Shown: positions 1 through 6,091, counted from the stretch's first letter. The stretch is DNA of 8,185 nt from Pseudomonadota bacterium (GCA_023445955.1 JAEXJH010000073.1:1-8185); one strand, 5' to 3'. The notes: generated from the sequence alone by a model not told the origin. Made by a program: numbers and translations.

Positions 1-41
1 GGCCGCCGGGTGGGACGACGGCCCGCCCGCCATTCGGCGAG

Positions 42-74
42 GGCGGAGCGGGGCTGGTGGGGAGCCGCTCCGCC
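42..74 (-). terminator. GC-rich hairpin after the RhiA-like gene, possible terminator
   Basis: A perfect 10-bp inverted repeat (GGCGGAGCGG at 42-51, CCGCTCCGCC at 65-74) encloses a 13-nt loop. It begins 8 bp beyond the stop codon of the minus-strand gene ending at 83. No run of T follows on the minus strand, so it is not a canonical intrinsic terminator. It could be a transcript-end stabilising hairpin. The remaining bases at 1-41 show nothing else recognisable. Confidence 0.4.
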
Positions 75-82
75 AGGCGCCG

Positions 83-736
83 TTAGCTGTAGGTGACGAC
101 GAAGACGCCGTTGGAGCCCTGGGTCACGGTGGCGGTGGTCTCGGGACGACCGGTGAAGTCGATCGTGGCGTAGGTGTTCGACACCGTGGTCACGTCGATG
201 ATCTCGCCTTCCTGGTAGGCGCCGTCGGCGACGAAGAACTTCACCACCGGGGTGACGTTGTACTTTTCGTTCGGCGCGGCCGGGAACGTGGCGACGGGCG
301 AGGGGATGACGCCGCCATTGTTGCTGGCCAGGCCGAAGGCGAAGTTGTTCGCCGGCGTGAAGTCAGCGCTGGTGACGATCTGGAACGAGCCGTCCTGGGC
401 GCCGCCGGGGCTGGTGAGCGTGGTGAAGCCGGTGCCGCCCGTATTGGTGAAGGCGACCGTGTCCTTAGTGGCCGTGTTGACCTGCATGACGCCGCCGGAG
501 TCGACGACCGTCCCGGGGCTCAGGGCCTCGGACGGTTGCGACCAGTAGGCGTAGGTCGTTTCGCTGTAGGTCACCGAGTCCCAGCTGCCGTTGGTCACGT
601 TCTCGAAGGTGGCCCAGGCATTGGTGTAGATCGGGGTCGTGCCGCCGCTGGCGGTCACGATCGGGGCCTGCATGAACGCGACGTAGGACTTGTTGATCAG
701 AGACTGGTTGTAGATCTTGATTTTGTAGGTCGCCAT
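83..736 (-). CDS. RhiA-like beta-rich protein of unknown function
   Basis: A 217-aa protein rich in Thr, Val, Ser, Gly and Asn, with no cysteine, no signal peptide and no membrane segment. Alternating hydrophobic and polar residues suggest an all-beta, soluble fold. The opening (YKIKIYNQS, residues 4-12), the YAYWSQPSEALSPG stretch (62-75) and the late GEIIDVTTVSNTYATIDF part (177-194) recall RhiA, the abundant rhizosphere-expressed protein of Rhizobium leguminosarum. This is from memory of the family pattern and not an alignment. I chose the ATG at 736 because AGAGGA lies about 8 nt upstream. An in-frame TTG at 763 has no comparable site. The gene follows an XRE regulator on the same strand, 178 bp away, so it probably has its own promoter in the AT-richer gap. 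Function is unknown. Confidence 0.8.
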   Translation of the reverse strand: MATYKIKIYNQSLINKSYVAFMQAPIVTASGGTTPIYTNAWATFENVTNGSWDSVTYSETTYAYWSQPSEALSPGTVVDSGGVMQVNTATKDTVAFTNTGGTGFTTLTSPGGAQDGSFQIVTSADFTPANNFAFGLASNNGGVIPSPVATFPAAPNEKYNVTPVVKFFVADGAYQEGEIIDVTTVSNTYATIDFTGRPETTATVTQGSNGVFVVTYS

Positions 737-914
737 GTGAGTGATCCTCTGTTGAGTTTTCAAATACGAAACTGCTTTTATGAAATGAACCGATTGCTTC
801 GGGTTTTATTCAAGAGCAGTGCCGATGACTGAAAGCTACAGATTGACTCTTCGTGGATATAGGCTCCGTGACTTGCATAGCGATCAAGTTCGAATGCTTA
901 AAATTGCGTGCTGA
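737..914. other. AT-richer intergenic region upstream of the RhiA-like gene
   Basis: This 178-bp gap is clearly AT-richer than its surroundings between about 755 and 905, as expected for a promoter region serving the minus-strand gene starting at 736. It holds one GANTC site (GACTC, 845-849) and a short inverted repeat (ACTTG 871-875, CAAGT 885-889) that may lie in the 3' end of the XRE transcript. I could not pick a convincing -35/-10 pair. Confidence 0.4.
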
Positions 915-1253
915 TCAAGCGTCGGGCGGTGGCGCCAAGTCTTCGAGAAATTTCATCAGGTGGGCGAGAGCGCTTCGCCTGAGGCGGCGGATGATGCGCA
1001 GCAGTTCGAACTCGTCGGAGGCGAGCGCCTCGACCGTGTGGGCGTCCATCTCGCCCCGGCCCAGGACCAGCCAGTCCAGGGAGATGTCCAGAACCTCGGA
1101 GATACGCGCGGCGTGCTCGAGCGACATGGGGCCGCCCTTGCGCCAGCGACTGATGGCGCTCTCGTGCACATCGAGATCCAGCGCGAGGGCCATCATCTTG
1201 ACGATGCCGCGTCCCTTGATGGCGCGGTTCAGCCGATCCCCTCTCGACTCCAT
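915..1253 (-). CDS. XRE-family helix-turn-helix transcriptional regulator
   Basis: A 112-aa DNA-binding protein. Residues 6-68 fit a Cro/C1-type HTH domain: RLNRAIKGRGIVKMMALALDL forms the first helices, DVHESAISRWRKG (28-40) the recognition region, and SLEHAARISEVLDISLDWLVLGRG (44-67) the closing helices with the usual WL.LG ending. The C-terminal part (81-106) is a charged helix (FELLRIIRRLRR, then HLMKFLEDL) that could mediate dimerisation. The ATG at 1253 is the first ATG or GTG after an in-frame upstream stop. Only a weak AAGTGG lies just upstream, so expression may be low. A 13-bp palindrome 64 bp before the start is a candidate operator. Its targets are unknown. The downstream RhiA-like gene is a plausible one by position only. 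Confidence 0.88.
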   Translation of the reverse strand: MESRGDRLNRAIKGRGIVKMMALALDLDVHESAISRWRKGGPMSLEHAARISEVLDISLDWLVLGRGEMDAHTVEALASDEFELLRIIRRLRRSALAHLMKFLEDLAPPPDA

Positions 1254-1316
1254 CCACTTGGCCCAATCAGCGGGCGAAGGCCTTGCCAGGGCGCGCCCAC
1301 ATCAAGCGAGTTTAAA

Positions 1317-1329
1317 AACAACCGTTGTT
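1317..1329. promoter_or_regulatory. Palindromic candidate operator for the XRE regulator
   Basis: AACAACCGTTGTT is a perfect palindrome of two 6-bp arms around a central C. On the minus strand it directly follows and overlaps a TATAAC hexamer (1325-1330), a possible -10 box for the XRE gene at 1253. This is the usual place for an autorepressor site. No good -35 box is visible. The plus strand also reads TATAAT at 1329-1334, but no convincing plus-strand gene follows. Confidence 0.4.
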
Positions 1330-1452
1330 ATAATCCGGTATTGATTTTCGTTATGGTTGTATTTCGGATGGGCGCTTGCGGAAACACGGCGCGCGCGAAT
1401 CTCACCGCGTACGGATCGCCGTTCGCGGAGCATATTCAGTATCTTGTGGGAG

Positions 1453-1467
1453 GCGCCTGAGTGGCGC
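1453..1467 (-). terminator. Short hairpin abutting the apaG stop codon
   Basis: A 5-bp stem (GCGCC 1453-1457, GGCGC 1463-1467) with a 5-nt loop begins immediately after the apaG stop. It is short and has no following T run, so it is at best a weak or Rho-assisted 3' end. Confidence 0.22.
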
Positions 1468-1932
1468 TCAGTTCAGCTTCGCCGCCGCGCCGGGCAGGTG
1501 CAGCGAGAATTCGGGGATCTCGGCCTCGAACAGCTCGCCCTCGTCGGTGACCATCTGGTAGCTGCCCTTCATTGCGCCCGAGGGCGTCGGCAGGGGGCAG
1601 TTGGAGACGTAGCGGAAGGCCTCGCGGGGCTTCAGTTCCGGCTGCTCGCCGACCACGCCCGAGCCCTCGACCTCGTTCACGCGGTTGAAGGCGTCGGTGA
1701 TCGTCCAGCGGCGGGCGATCAGGGTCACGATCTCGGTCCCGTGGTTCTCGATCTCGACCGTGTAGGACCACAGATAGAGGCCCTGATCCGGCGAGGACTC
1801 CTCGGCCGCATAGACCGGGAAGACGCGCACGACGATGTCGCGCGTGCGGGCCTCATAGGCCGCGCCGTCCTGGCCGCGACGGCGGCGCATCCGCTGCATC
1901 GGCGGAGAGGTTTCACGCCTGATCGAGCGCAC
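1468..1932 (-). CDS. apaG: ApaG protein (Co2+/Mg2+ efflux-associated, FN3-like fold)
   Basis: ApaG is a small beta-sandwich protein linked genetically in enterobacteria to ApaH and to Co2+/Mg2+ sensitivity; its biochemical role is unsettled. The family core is plain: YTVEIENHG (57-65), RRWTITDAFNRVNEVEGSGVVGEQPEL (74-100), then the TPSGAMKGSYQM segment (115-126) and the closing IPEFSLHLP (138-146). The core starts near residue 30. At 154 aa it is longer than the usual 125-130 because of an Arg-rich N-terminus. The listed start is a GTG at 1932 that overlaps the end of metZ by 20 bp. In-frame ATGs at 1899 and 1890 (143 and 140 aa) are possible starts. None of the three has a strong ribosome binding site, which fits translational coupling to metZ. 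Family assignment is firm and the start is uncertain. Confidence 0.92.
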   Translation of the reverse strand: MRSIRRETSPPMQRMRRRRGQDGAAYEARTRDIVVRVFPVYAAEESSPDQGLYLWSYTVEIENHGTEIVTLIARRWTITDAFNRVNEVEGSGVVGEQPELKPREAFRYVSNCPLPTPSGAMKGSYQMVTDEGELFEAEIPEFSLHLPGAAAKLN

Positions 1933-3097
1933 GGGTCACATCTCGCTGAAGATCGGCCAGGGCTTCCAGGCCCACGGAGAGGCGCACGCCGCCCTCGGTC
2001 ACGCCCAGGGACGGACGCATCTCCTCGGGCACCGAGCGGTGGGTGGTGGTCGGCGGGTGGGTCGCCATCGACTTGGCGTCGCCCAGGTTGTTGGAGATGT
2101 CGACGATCTCCAGCGCGTTCAGGAACCTGAAGGCCGCCTCGCGCGAGCCCAGGTCCATGGCGATGACGGTGCCGCCGCCAGTCATCTGCGCCTTGGCGAC
2201 GTTGTGGCCGGGGTGGTCGGAGCGGAACGGGTAGAGCACTCGCTGCACCTTCTTGTGCTCGCCGATGGTGTTGGACAGCGCAAACGCGGTGTCGGCCTGG
2301 CGGCGCACGCGCAGGTCCAGGGTCTCCAGGCCCTTCAGCATCACCCAGGCGTTGAACGGCGATAGCGACGGGCCGGTGTGGCGCAGCATGTCGCGGTAGA
2401 ATTCCTCGTTGATCGCCTCGGTCGTCAGGATGGCCCCGCCCAGCACGCGGCCCTGGCCGTCGATGTGCTTGGTGGCCGAATAGACGACGACGTCGGCGCC
2501 CAGCTCCAGCGGCTTCTGGAAGATCGGGGTGGCGAAGACGTTGTCGACGATGACCTTGGCGCCGACCGCGTGGGCCAGTTCCGACACTGCGCGGATGTCG
2601 GTGATCTCCAGCACCGGGTTCGAGGGCGTCTCGATCAGCACAGCCTTGGTGGTCGGACGGATCGCCGCTTCCCATTCCTTGAGATCGGTGGCGTCGACGA
2701 AGGTGGTCTCGACGCCGAAGCGCGGCAGCCATTCGGAGACGATCCAGCGGCACGAGCCGAACAGGGCCTTGCCGGCCACGACGTGGTCGCCGGCGCGGAC
2801 CAGGCCCATCAGGGCGGCGTGGATCGAGGCCATGCCCGTGGCCTGGGCGCGGCACACCTCGGCGCCTTCCAGCAGGGCCAGGCGGTCCTCGAACATCTTC
2901 ACGGTCGGGTTGTTGAACCGCGAATAGACGAAGCCCGGATCCTCGCCCGAGAAGCGGCGATCGGCGCCCTCGGCGCTGTCATAGGTGAAGCCTTGGGTCA
3001 GGTAGAGCGCCTCGGCGGTCTCCATGAACTGCGAGCGCGCGATCCCCCCACGAATGAGCTTCGTCGCGACGTCCCAGTCTTTTGGATCCTCGGCCAC
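1913..3097 (-). CDS. metZ: O-succinylhomoserine sulfhydrylase
   Basis: A 394-aa pyridoxal-phosphate enzyme of the Cys/Met metabolism family. MetZ joins O-succinylhomoserine with sulfide to give homocysteine, the direct-sulfhydrylation route to methionine in the cytoplasm. Visible landmarks are VYSRFNNPT (57-65, phosphate-binding from the neighbouring subunit), QATGMASIH (85-93), VDNVFATP (184-191, with the Asp that holds the pyridine nitrogen), and VVVYSATKHIDGQGRVLGG (203-221), whose Lys210 is the expected PLP Schiff-base lysine. Full family length, with no damage seen. The start is a GTG at 3097 with GAGGA about 7 nt upstream. It is first in an operon with apaG. Cystathionine gamma-synthase or O-acetylhomoserine sulfhydrylase are the alternatives, but the N-terminal block and length fit MetZ best. 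Confidence 0.93.
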   Translation of the reverse strand: MAEDPKDWDVATKLIRGGIARSQFMETAEALYLTQGFTYDSAEGADRRFSGEDPGFVYSRFNNPTVKMFEDRLALLEGAEVCRAQATGMASIHAALMGLVRAGDHVVAGKALFGSCRWIVSEWLPRFGVETTFVDATDLKEWEAAIRPTTKAVLIETPSNPVLEITDIRAVSELAHAVGAKVIVDNVFATPIFQKPLELGADVVVYSATKHIDGQGRVLGGAILTTEAINEEFYRDMLRHTGPSLSPFNAWVMLKGLETLDLRVRRQADTAFALSNTIGEHKKVQRVLYPFRSDHPGHNVAKAQMTGGGTVIAMDLGSREAAFRFLNALEIVDISNNLGDAKSMATHPPTTTHRSVPEEMRPSLGVTEGGVRLSVGLEALADLQRDVTRALDQA

Positions 3098-3136
3098 CCG
3101 GTGTCCTCACGCTTTACCTGAAAGGCCGGCATGAAA

Positions 3137-3159
3137 GGTATCGGAGGGGGGCGGGTCAA
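3137..3159 (-). promoter_or_regulatory. Possible housekeeping promoter for metZ-apaG
   Basis: On the minus strand TTGACC (3154-3159) is followed after 11 bp by GATACC (3137-3142). The -35 half and the short spacing resemble the Caulobacter sigma-73 promoter pattern (TTGAC-type box, 10-14 bp, then a GCTA-type box), though the -10 half matches poorly. It would give a leader of about 30 nt before the metZ GTG. No SAM-responsive riboswitch motif is visible upstream. Confidence 0.3.
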
Positions 3160-3286
3160 GCCGACAATCGCGTGGCGATACACCTATTCATCTCGTGAGC
3201 GATCTGTCGGGAACCAAACGCCCACCGTTAACCTTAGGCGTCAGGCTTCTTGCTCAAGCTTTCCGACCGGACTTTGGAGATCGTCC

Positions 3287-3505
3287 ATGATGCTGACGCT
3301 CGTGTTCCGCGTTTTCGCCGCCATCCTCGCCATCTTCGGCGCGCTGAACATCCTGCTGCTGATCCTGTCGGATCGGGTGCTGTCGTTCCTGCCCGTCGAG
3401 TTCCACCCGATCAGCAGCCTGACCGAGGCCACCGCGCTGTTCGGGGTGGGGGCGGGCGTCTATCTGCTGGCCGGCCATCAGGCCAAGAAGGCCCATCACC
3501 ACTAA
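3287..3505 (+). CDS. Small two-helix membrane protein, function unknown
   Basis: A 72-aa hydrophobic protein. Helix 1 spans about residues 3-27 (rich in Leu, Ile, Ala, Phe), followed by a short loop with DRVLSFLPVEFHP. Helix 2 spans about 47-63 (ATALFGVGAGVYLLAG), and the tail ends KKAHHH. The start is the first of two adjacent ATGs (3287, 3290), with GGAGA 8 nt upstream. An in-frame extension upstream lacks any such site. It lies 43 bp before the dCTP deaminase gene and may share its transcript. It is divergent from metZ, so the 189-bp gap at 3098-3286 must carry promoters for both directions. I do not recognise a family. Confidence 0.75.
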   Translation: MMLTLVFRVFAAILAIFGALNILLLILSDRVLSFLPVEFHPISSLTEATALFGVGAGVYLLAGHQAKKAHHH

Positions 3506-3548
3506 AGCCTGCTTGCTTCGGGGCCACGCTTTAGCGAGTGTCGCGCCG

Positions 3549-4574
3549 ATGACCGACGCCCATGCCGCAGGGATTCTGCCCTGCCAGAATATCGAACAGC
3601 TGATCACCGAAGAGGCGATCACCTCGGCCACGCCCTTCGACACCGATCAGGTGCAGCCGGCCAGCCTGGACCTGCGTCTGGGCGCGCGCGCCTGGCGCGT
3701 CCGGGCCTCGTTCCTGCCGGGCCTGGCCCGCAAGGTGCCCGAGCGCCTGAAGGACGTGGCCATGCACGAGCTGGACCTGACCAAGGGCGCGGTGCTGGAA
3801 AAGGGCTGCGTCTATATCGCCGAGATCCAGGAGCGCCTGGCCCTGCCTATGACGGTGTCGGCGCGCGGCAACCCCAAGAGCTCGACCGGCCGGGTCGACG
3901 TCTTCGTCCGCCTGCTGACCGACCACTCCCGCGCCTTCGACGACGTCGACGCCGGCTATACGGGGCCGCTCTATATCGAGATCGCGCCGCAGACCTTCTC
4001 GGTGCTGGTCCGGGCCGGCACGCGCCTCAACCAGCTGCGCCTCAAGCGCGGCGAGCCGGCCAAGCTGGCCACCCGCAGCGTCGGCGTCGACCTGTTGTCC
4101 GACACCGGGATCGTCGGCTTCCGCGGCCGCCGCCACGCCGGCGTCGTCGACCTGGACCACGAGGACGGCCACGACCCGCGCGACTACTGGGAGCCGCTGG
4201 AGGCCCGTCACGGCGAGCTGCTGCTGGATCCGGGCGAGTTCTATATCCTGGCCTCCAAGGACGACATCGAGATCCCGGTGCTGGAAGCGGCCGAAATGAC
4301 CCCGATCGACCCGTCGGTCGGCGAGTTCCGCGTCCACTATGCCGGCTTCTTCGATCCGGGCTTCGGCACCGAAGAGGCCCTGGCCCAGGGCTCCAAGGGC
4401 GTGCTGGAAGTGCGCAGCCACGAGACGCCGTTCCTGCTGGAGGACGGCCAGACCGTCGCGCGTCTGGTCTATGAGCCTCTCACGTCGCGGCCCAAGCGGC
4501 TGTACGGCGAAGGCGGCTCGCACTACCAGCGCCAGGGCTTGAAGTTGTCCAAGCATTTCAAGGCCTGGAGCTGA
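3549..4574 (+). CDS. dcd: dCTP deaminase, long two-domain alphaproteobacterial form
   Basis: dCTP deaminase converts dCTP to dUTP and ammonia, feeding dUTPase and thymidylate synthesis in the cytoplasm. This 341-aa protein is nearly twice the roughly 190 aa of E. coli Dcd and matches the long form common in alphaproteobacteria. The first half carries QPASLDLRLG (36-45), NPKSSTGR (108-115, like the E. coli SS..R active-site segment) and GPLYIEIAP (139-147), whose Glu144 sits where the catalytic glutamate is expected. The second half repeats the pattern more loosely: LLLDPGEFYILAS (224-236), VHYAGFFDPGFG (262-273), and GVLEV with Glu287 before GQTVARLVYEPL. I infer tandem dUTPase-fold domains. 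The ATG at 3549 was preferred over an in-frame ATG at 3513, which would add 12 residues. Neither has a strong ribosome binding site. Confidence 0.92.
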   Translation: MTDAHAAGILPCQNIEQLITEEAITSATPFDTDQVQPASLDLRLGARAWRVRASFLPGLARKVPERLKDVAMHELDLTKGAVLEKGCVYIAEIQERLALPMTVSARGNPKSSTGRVDVFVRLLTDHSRAFDDVDAGYTGPLYIEIAPQTFSVLVRAGTRLNQLRLKRGEPAKLATRSVGVDLLSDTGIVGFRGRRHAGVVDLDHEDGHDPRDYWEPLEARHGELLLDPGEFYILASKDDIEIPVLEAAEMTPIDPSVGEFRVHYAGFFDPGFGTEEALAQGSKGVLEVRSHETPFLLEDGQTVARLVYEPLTSRPKRLYGEGGSHYQRQGLKLSKHFKAWS

Positions 4575-4587
4575 TCGGACGATCGCG

Positions 4588-4618
4588 CTGAGTCGTTCGG
4601 ACGACTCTCTGAGTCGTT
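4588..4618. repeat. Three-arm GANTC element (two exclusive hairpins)
   Basis: Arms GAGTCGT (4590-4596), ACGACTC (4601-4607) and GAGTCGT (4611-4617) lie in a row. The middle arm can pair perfectly over 7 bp with either neighbour, leaving loops TCGG or TCT. The direct repeat CTGAGTCGTT occurs at 4588-4597 and 4609-4618. Each arm contains a GANTC site, so three CcrM-type methylation sites fall within 26 bp. It lies 13 bp after the dcd stop and 79 bp before the TraB/GumN start. It has no T run, so simple intrinsic termination is unlikely. Confidence 0.7.
4602..4616. repeat. 15-bp GANTC palindrome, copy 1
   Basis: CGACTCTCTGAGTCG consists of 6-bp arms CGACTC and GAGTCG around TCT. It differs by one central base from CGACTCACTGAGTCG at 5684-5698, and GGACG precedes both copies. 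The two copies bracket the TraB/GumN gene. Caulobacter is known to have intergenic repeats built around CcrM sites, so this may be a member of such a family. Confidence 0.65.
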
Positions 4619-4697
4619 ATGTCGCGGCCGTCGTTCACTAACGGCTTAACCACCTCGCGCTTACCTGAAGGTCCAGTATCGGTCGGGCCTTTGCAGG

Positions 4698-5588
4698 ATG
4701 TTGCGTAGCGTATTGAAGCGTCTGTCGCGTGGAGCGATCGCGGCGGGTCTGGTGTGGACGGCCTGCGCGGGGGCGGCGCAAGCCGCTCCGGCGATGTGGG
4801 AAGTCCGCGACAAGGACTCGGTCGTCTACCTCTTCGGTTCGATGCACGTGCTCGCGCCCAATGTGCGCTGGCGCACCCGGGCCTTCGACCGCGCCTATGC
4901 CGCCGCCGACCGCGTTTGGTTCGAGACGCGGGCCGATGTCGGTCCCGATCGCATCAAGGCCCTGGTCGACCTCTATGGCGTCGATCCCGACCGCTCCCTG
5001 ACCGAGAAGCTCTCGCCGACGGCCCTGGCCACCCTGCGCCCGGTGCTGGATCGCGACGGCGTGCCGCTGGAGCAGGTCGAGCGCCTGCGCCCCTGGGCGG
5101 CGGCGATGATGCTGTCGGTCGCGCCGATGACCCAGAAGGGCGCCAAGGTCGAGAGCGGCGTCGACGTCGCCACCACCCAGCGCGCCCGCGTCGCCGAAAA
5201 GCCGATCGAGACCTTCGAGACGATCGAGCAGCAGCTGCGCATCTTCGCCGACCTGCCCGAACCGGTGGAGCTGGCCTATCTGGACGACGTCGCCCGCGAG
5301 CAGCTGTCGCCGCCGCGCGATGGCGTGGTGCTGGAGCGCGCTTGGCAGAAGGGCGACATGAATCGCCTGGGCGCGGTCCTGGTCGACCACATGAAGGCCG
5401 AACGGCCGCAGCTCTATCAGGCTCTCCTGCTACGCCGGAACCTGGCCTGGGCCGACCGTCTGGATGCGGTCATGCGGCAAGGGCACGGGACCGATCTGGT
5501 GGTCGTCGGCGCCCTGCACATGGCCGGAAATCAAGGACTTCCCGCCCTGATGAAGGCCCGCGGCTATGCCGTCCGAAGGATCCAATGA
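4698..5588 (+). CDS. Exported TraB/GumN-family protein
   Basis: A 296-aa protein of the TraB/PrgY/GumN family, proposed to be metalloprotease-like (Tiki-related); the substrate in bacteria is usually unknown. Residues 1-30 form a signal peptide: basic MLRSVLKRLSR, a hydrophobic stretch, and likely cleavage after AQA (residue 29). The mature part opens with MWEVRDKDSVVYLFGSMHVL (33-52), holding the family GxxH motif (47-50), and FET (75-77) supplies a conserved Glu. It closes with VVVGALHMAGNQGLPALMKA (268-287) including His274, then RGYAV. The length is normal. The ATG at 4698 has GCAGG almost touching it, too close for normal ribosome binding, so initiation may be weak or the leader very short. 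A paralogue begins at 7972. It probably acts in the periplasm. Confidence 0.9.
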   Translation: MLRSVLKRLSRGAIAAGLVWTACAGAAQAAPAMWEVRDKDSVVYLFGSMHVLAPNVRWRTRAFDRAYAAADRVWFETRADVGPDRIKALVDLYGVDPDRSLTEKLSPTALATLRPVLDRDGVPLEQVERLRPWAAAMMLSVAPMTQKGAKVESGVDVATTQRARVAEKPIETFETIEQQLRIFADLPEPVELAYLDDVAREQLSPPRDGVVLERAWQKGDMNRLGAVLVDHMKAERPQLYQALLLRRNLAWADRLDAVMRQGHGTDLVVVGALHMAGNQGLPALMKARGYAVRRIQ

Positions 5589-5683
5589 CCTGTCGCAGCC
5601 GCGCCGCGCGGCAACGCGCCGCACTACATCTGGTGGACAGTCGGTGCGGTTACACAAATTCTAGCCCTCGTTCTCGCCGGACG

Positions 5684-5698
5684 CGACTCACTGAGTCG
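5684..5698. repeat. 15-bp GANTC palindrome, copy 2
   Basis: CGACTCACTGAGTCG is a perfect palindrome (7-bp arms around C) holding two GANTC sites (5685-5689, 5693-5697). It matches the element at 4602-4616 in 14 of 15 positions and lies 17 bp before the GTG start of the 108-aa gene, where it could overlap a promoter or leader. The rest of the gap 5589-5715 holds a GC-rich 5-bp hairpin (5608-5622) just after the TraB/GumN stop and an AT-richer patch at 5650-5664. Confidence 0.65.
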
Positions 5699-5715
5699 GC
5701 GGCCCGACGAGACCG

Positions 5716-6042
5716 GTGAAACGTTCTACGGAGGCGGCCTTGGCCCGCATCGCACCTGATCCGTTCCTGATCCTGCAAGGCCGCGTCGAGGCCTGGGAGC
5801 GGTGCGCGCGTATCCCCGGATGTGACAAGGCCGTCTGGCGCCAGGACGCCGAAGGCCGCGTGATCCGCTGGTCCGACTTCGGCGACCGTTTCTCGCGCTA
5901 TGGCTGGGAAGTGCTCAGCCGTCCGCACCCGGGCGTGCTGGGCCGCGCTTTGTCGGTCAAGCGCCTGGAAGCCATCCACTGGCGCGGCGTGACCCGCGAC
6001 GTCGTGGCCGCCGACCCGTTCCTGGACCGCAAGGCGGCCTGA
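5716..6042 (+). CDS. Conserved-looking hypothetical protein, Trp-rich, 108 aa
   Basis: I do not recognise this protein. It is soluble, with no signal peptide or membrane helix, and has many charged residues and five Trp (28, 41, 52, 64, 89). Two Cys (30, 36) sit in WERCARIPGCDKAVW (28-42), followed by QDAEGRVIRWSDFGDRFSRY (43-62). This dense set of aromatic, Gly and Asp residues looks like a conserved core and not noise. The listed start is GTG at 5716, which has only a weak site. A TTG at 5740, preceded at ideal spacing by GGAGG (5730-5734), would give a 100-aa protein starting MARIAPDP and may be the true start. Codon use matches the neighbours. It stands alone between two intergenic regions with regulatory-looking repeats. 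Confidence 0.72.
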   Translation: MKRSTEAALARIAPDPFLILQGRVEAWERCARIPGCDKAVWRQDAEGRVIRWSDFGDRFSRYGWEVLSRPHPGVLGRALSVKRLEAIHWRGVTRDVVAADPFLDRKAA

Positions 6043-6091
6043 TTTTTCCACCCAAAACGTCAAGCGTCTCAGTCGTTTAGATTGGTGTGCA

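Noticed and set aside
1353..1460. 35-codon plus-strand ORF downstream of a TATAAT hexamer at 1329-1334
   Set aside because: No ribosome binding site, no -35 box, no recognisable protein, and the TATAAT sits inside the palindrome region better explained by the minus-strand XRE promoter.
1357..3121. Long plus-strand open frames opposite apaG and metZ (1357-2130, 2378-3121)
   Set aside because: They are antisense to clear genes, Arg/Gly/Ala-rich low-complexity translations typical of high-GC shadow frames, with no family resemblance.
3098..3286. Possible SAM riboswitch upstream of metZ
   Set aside because: SAM-II elements precede met genes in many alphaproteobacteria, but the expected GCTAAA-type conserved core and pairing pattern are not seen on the minus strand.
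3531..4556. 341-codon minus-strand open frame opposite dcd
   Set aside because: Its length is a by-product of GC-rich codon bias. The plus-strand frame has clear dCTP deaminase motifs.
3228..4653. CtrA-like TTAACC half-sites at 3228-3233 and 4646-4651
   Set aside because: Neither has the partner TTAA at the 7-bp spacing of a full CtrA box. Single half-sites are too common to call.
4698..4790. Lipoprotein signal on the first TraB/GumN protein (Cys23)
   Set aside because: The residues before Cys are WTA, not a proper lipobox, and a normal cleavage site after AQA fits better.
4638..5719. Long frames overlapping the TraB/GumN gene (minus 4638-5390, plus 4754-5719)
   Set aside because: The translations are compositionally skewed and lack motifs. 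The TraB/GumN frame has a signal peptide and family motifs.
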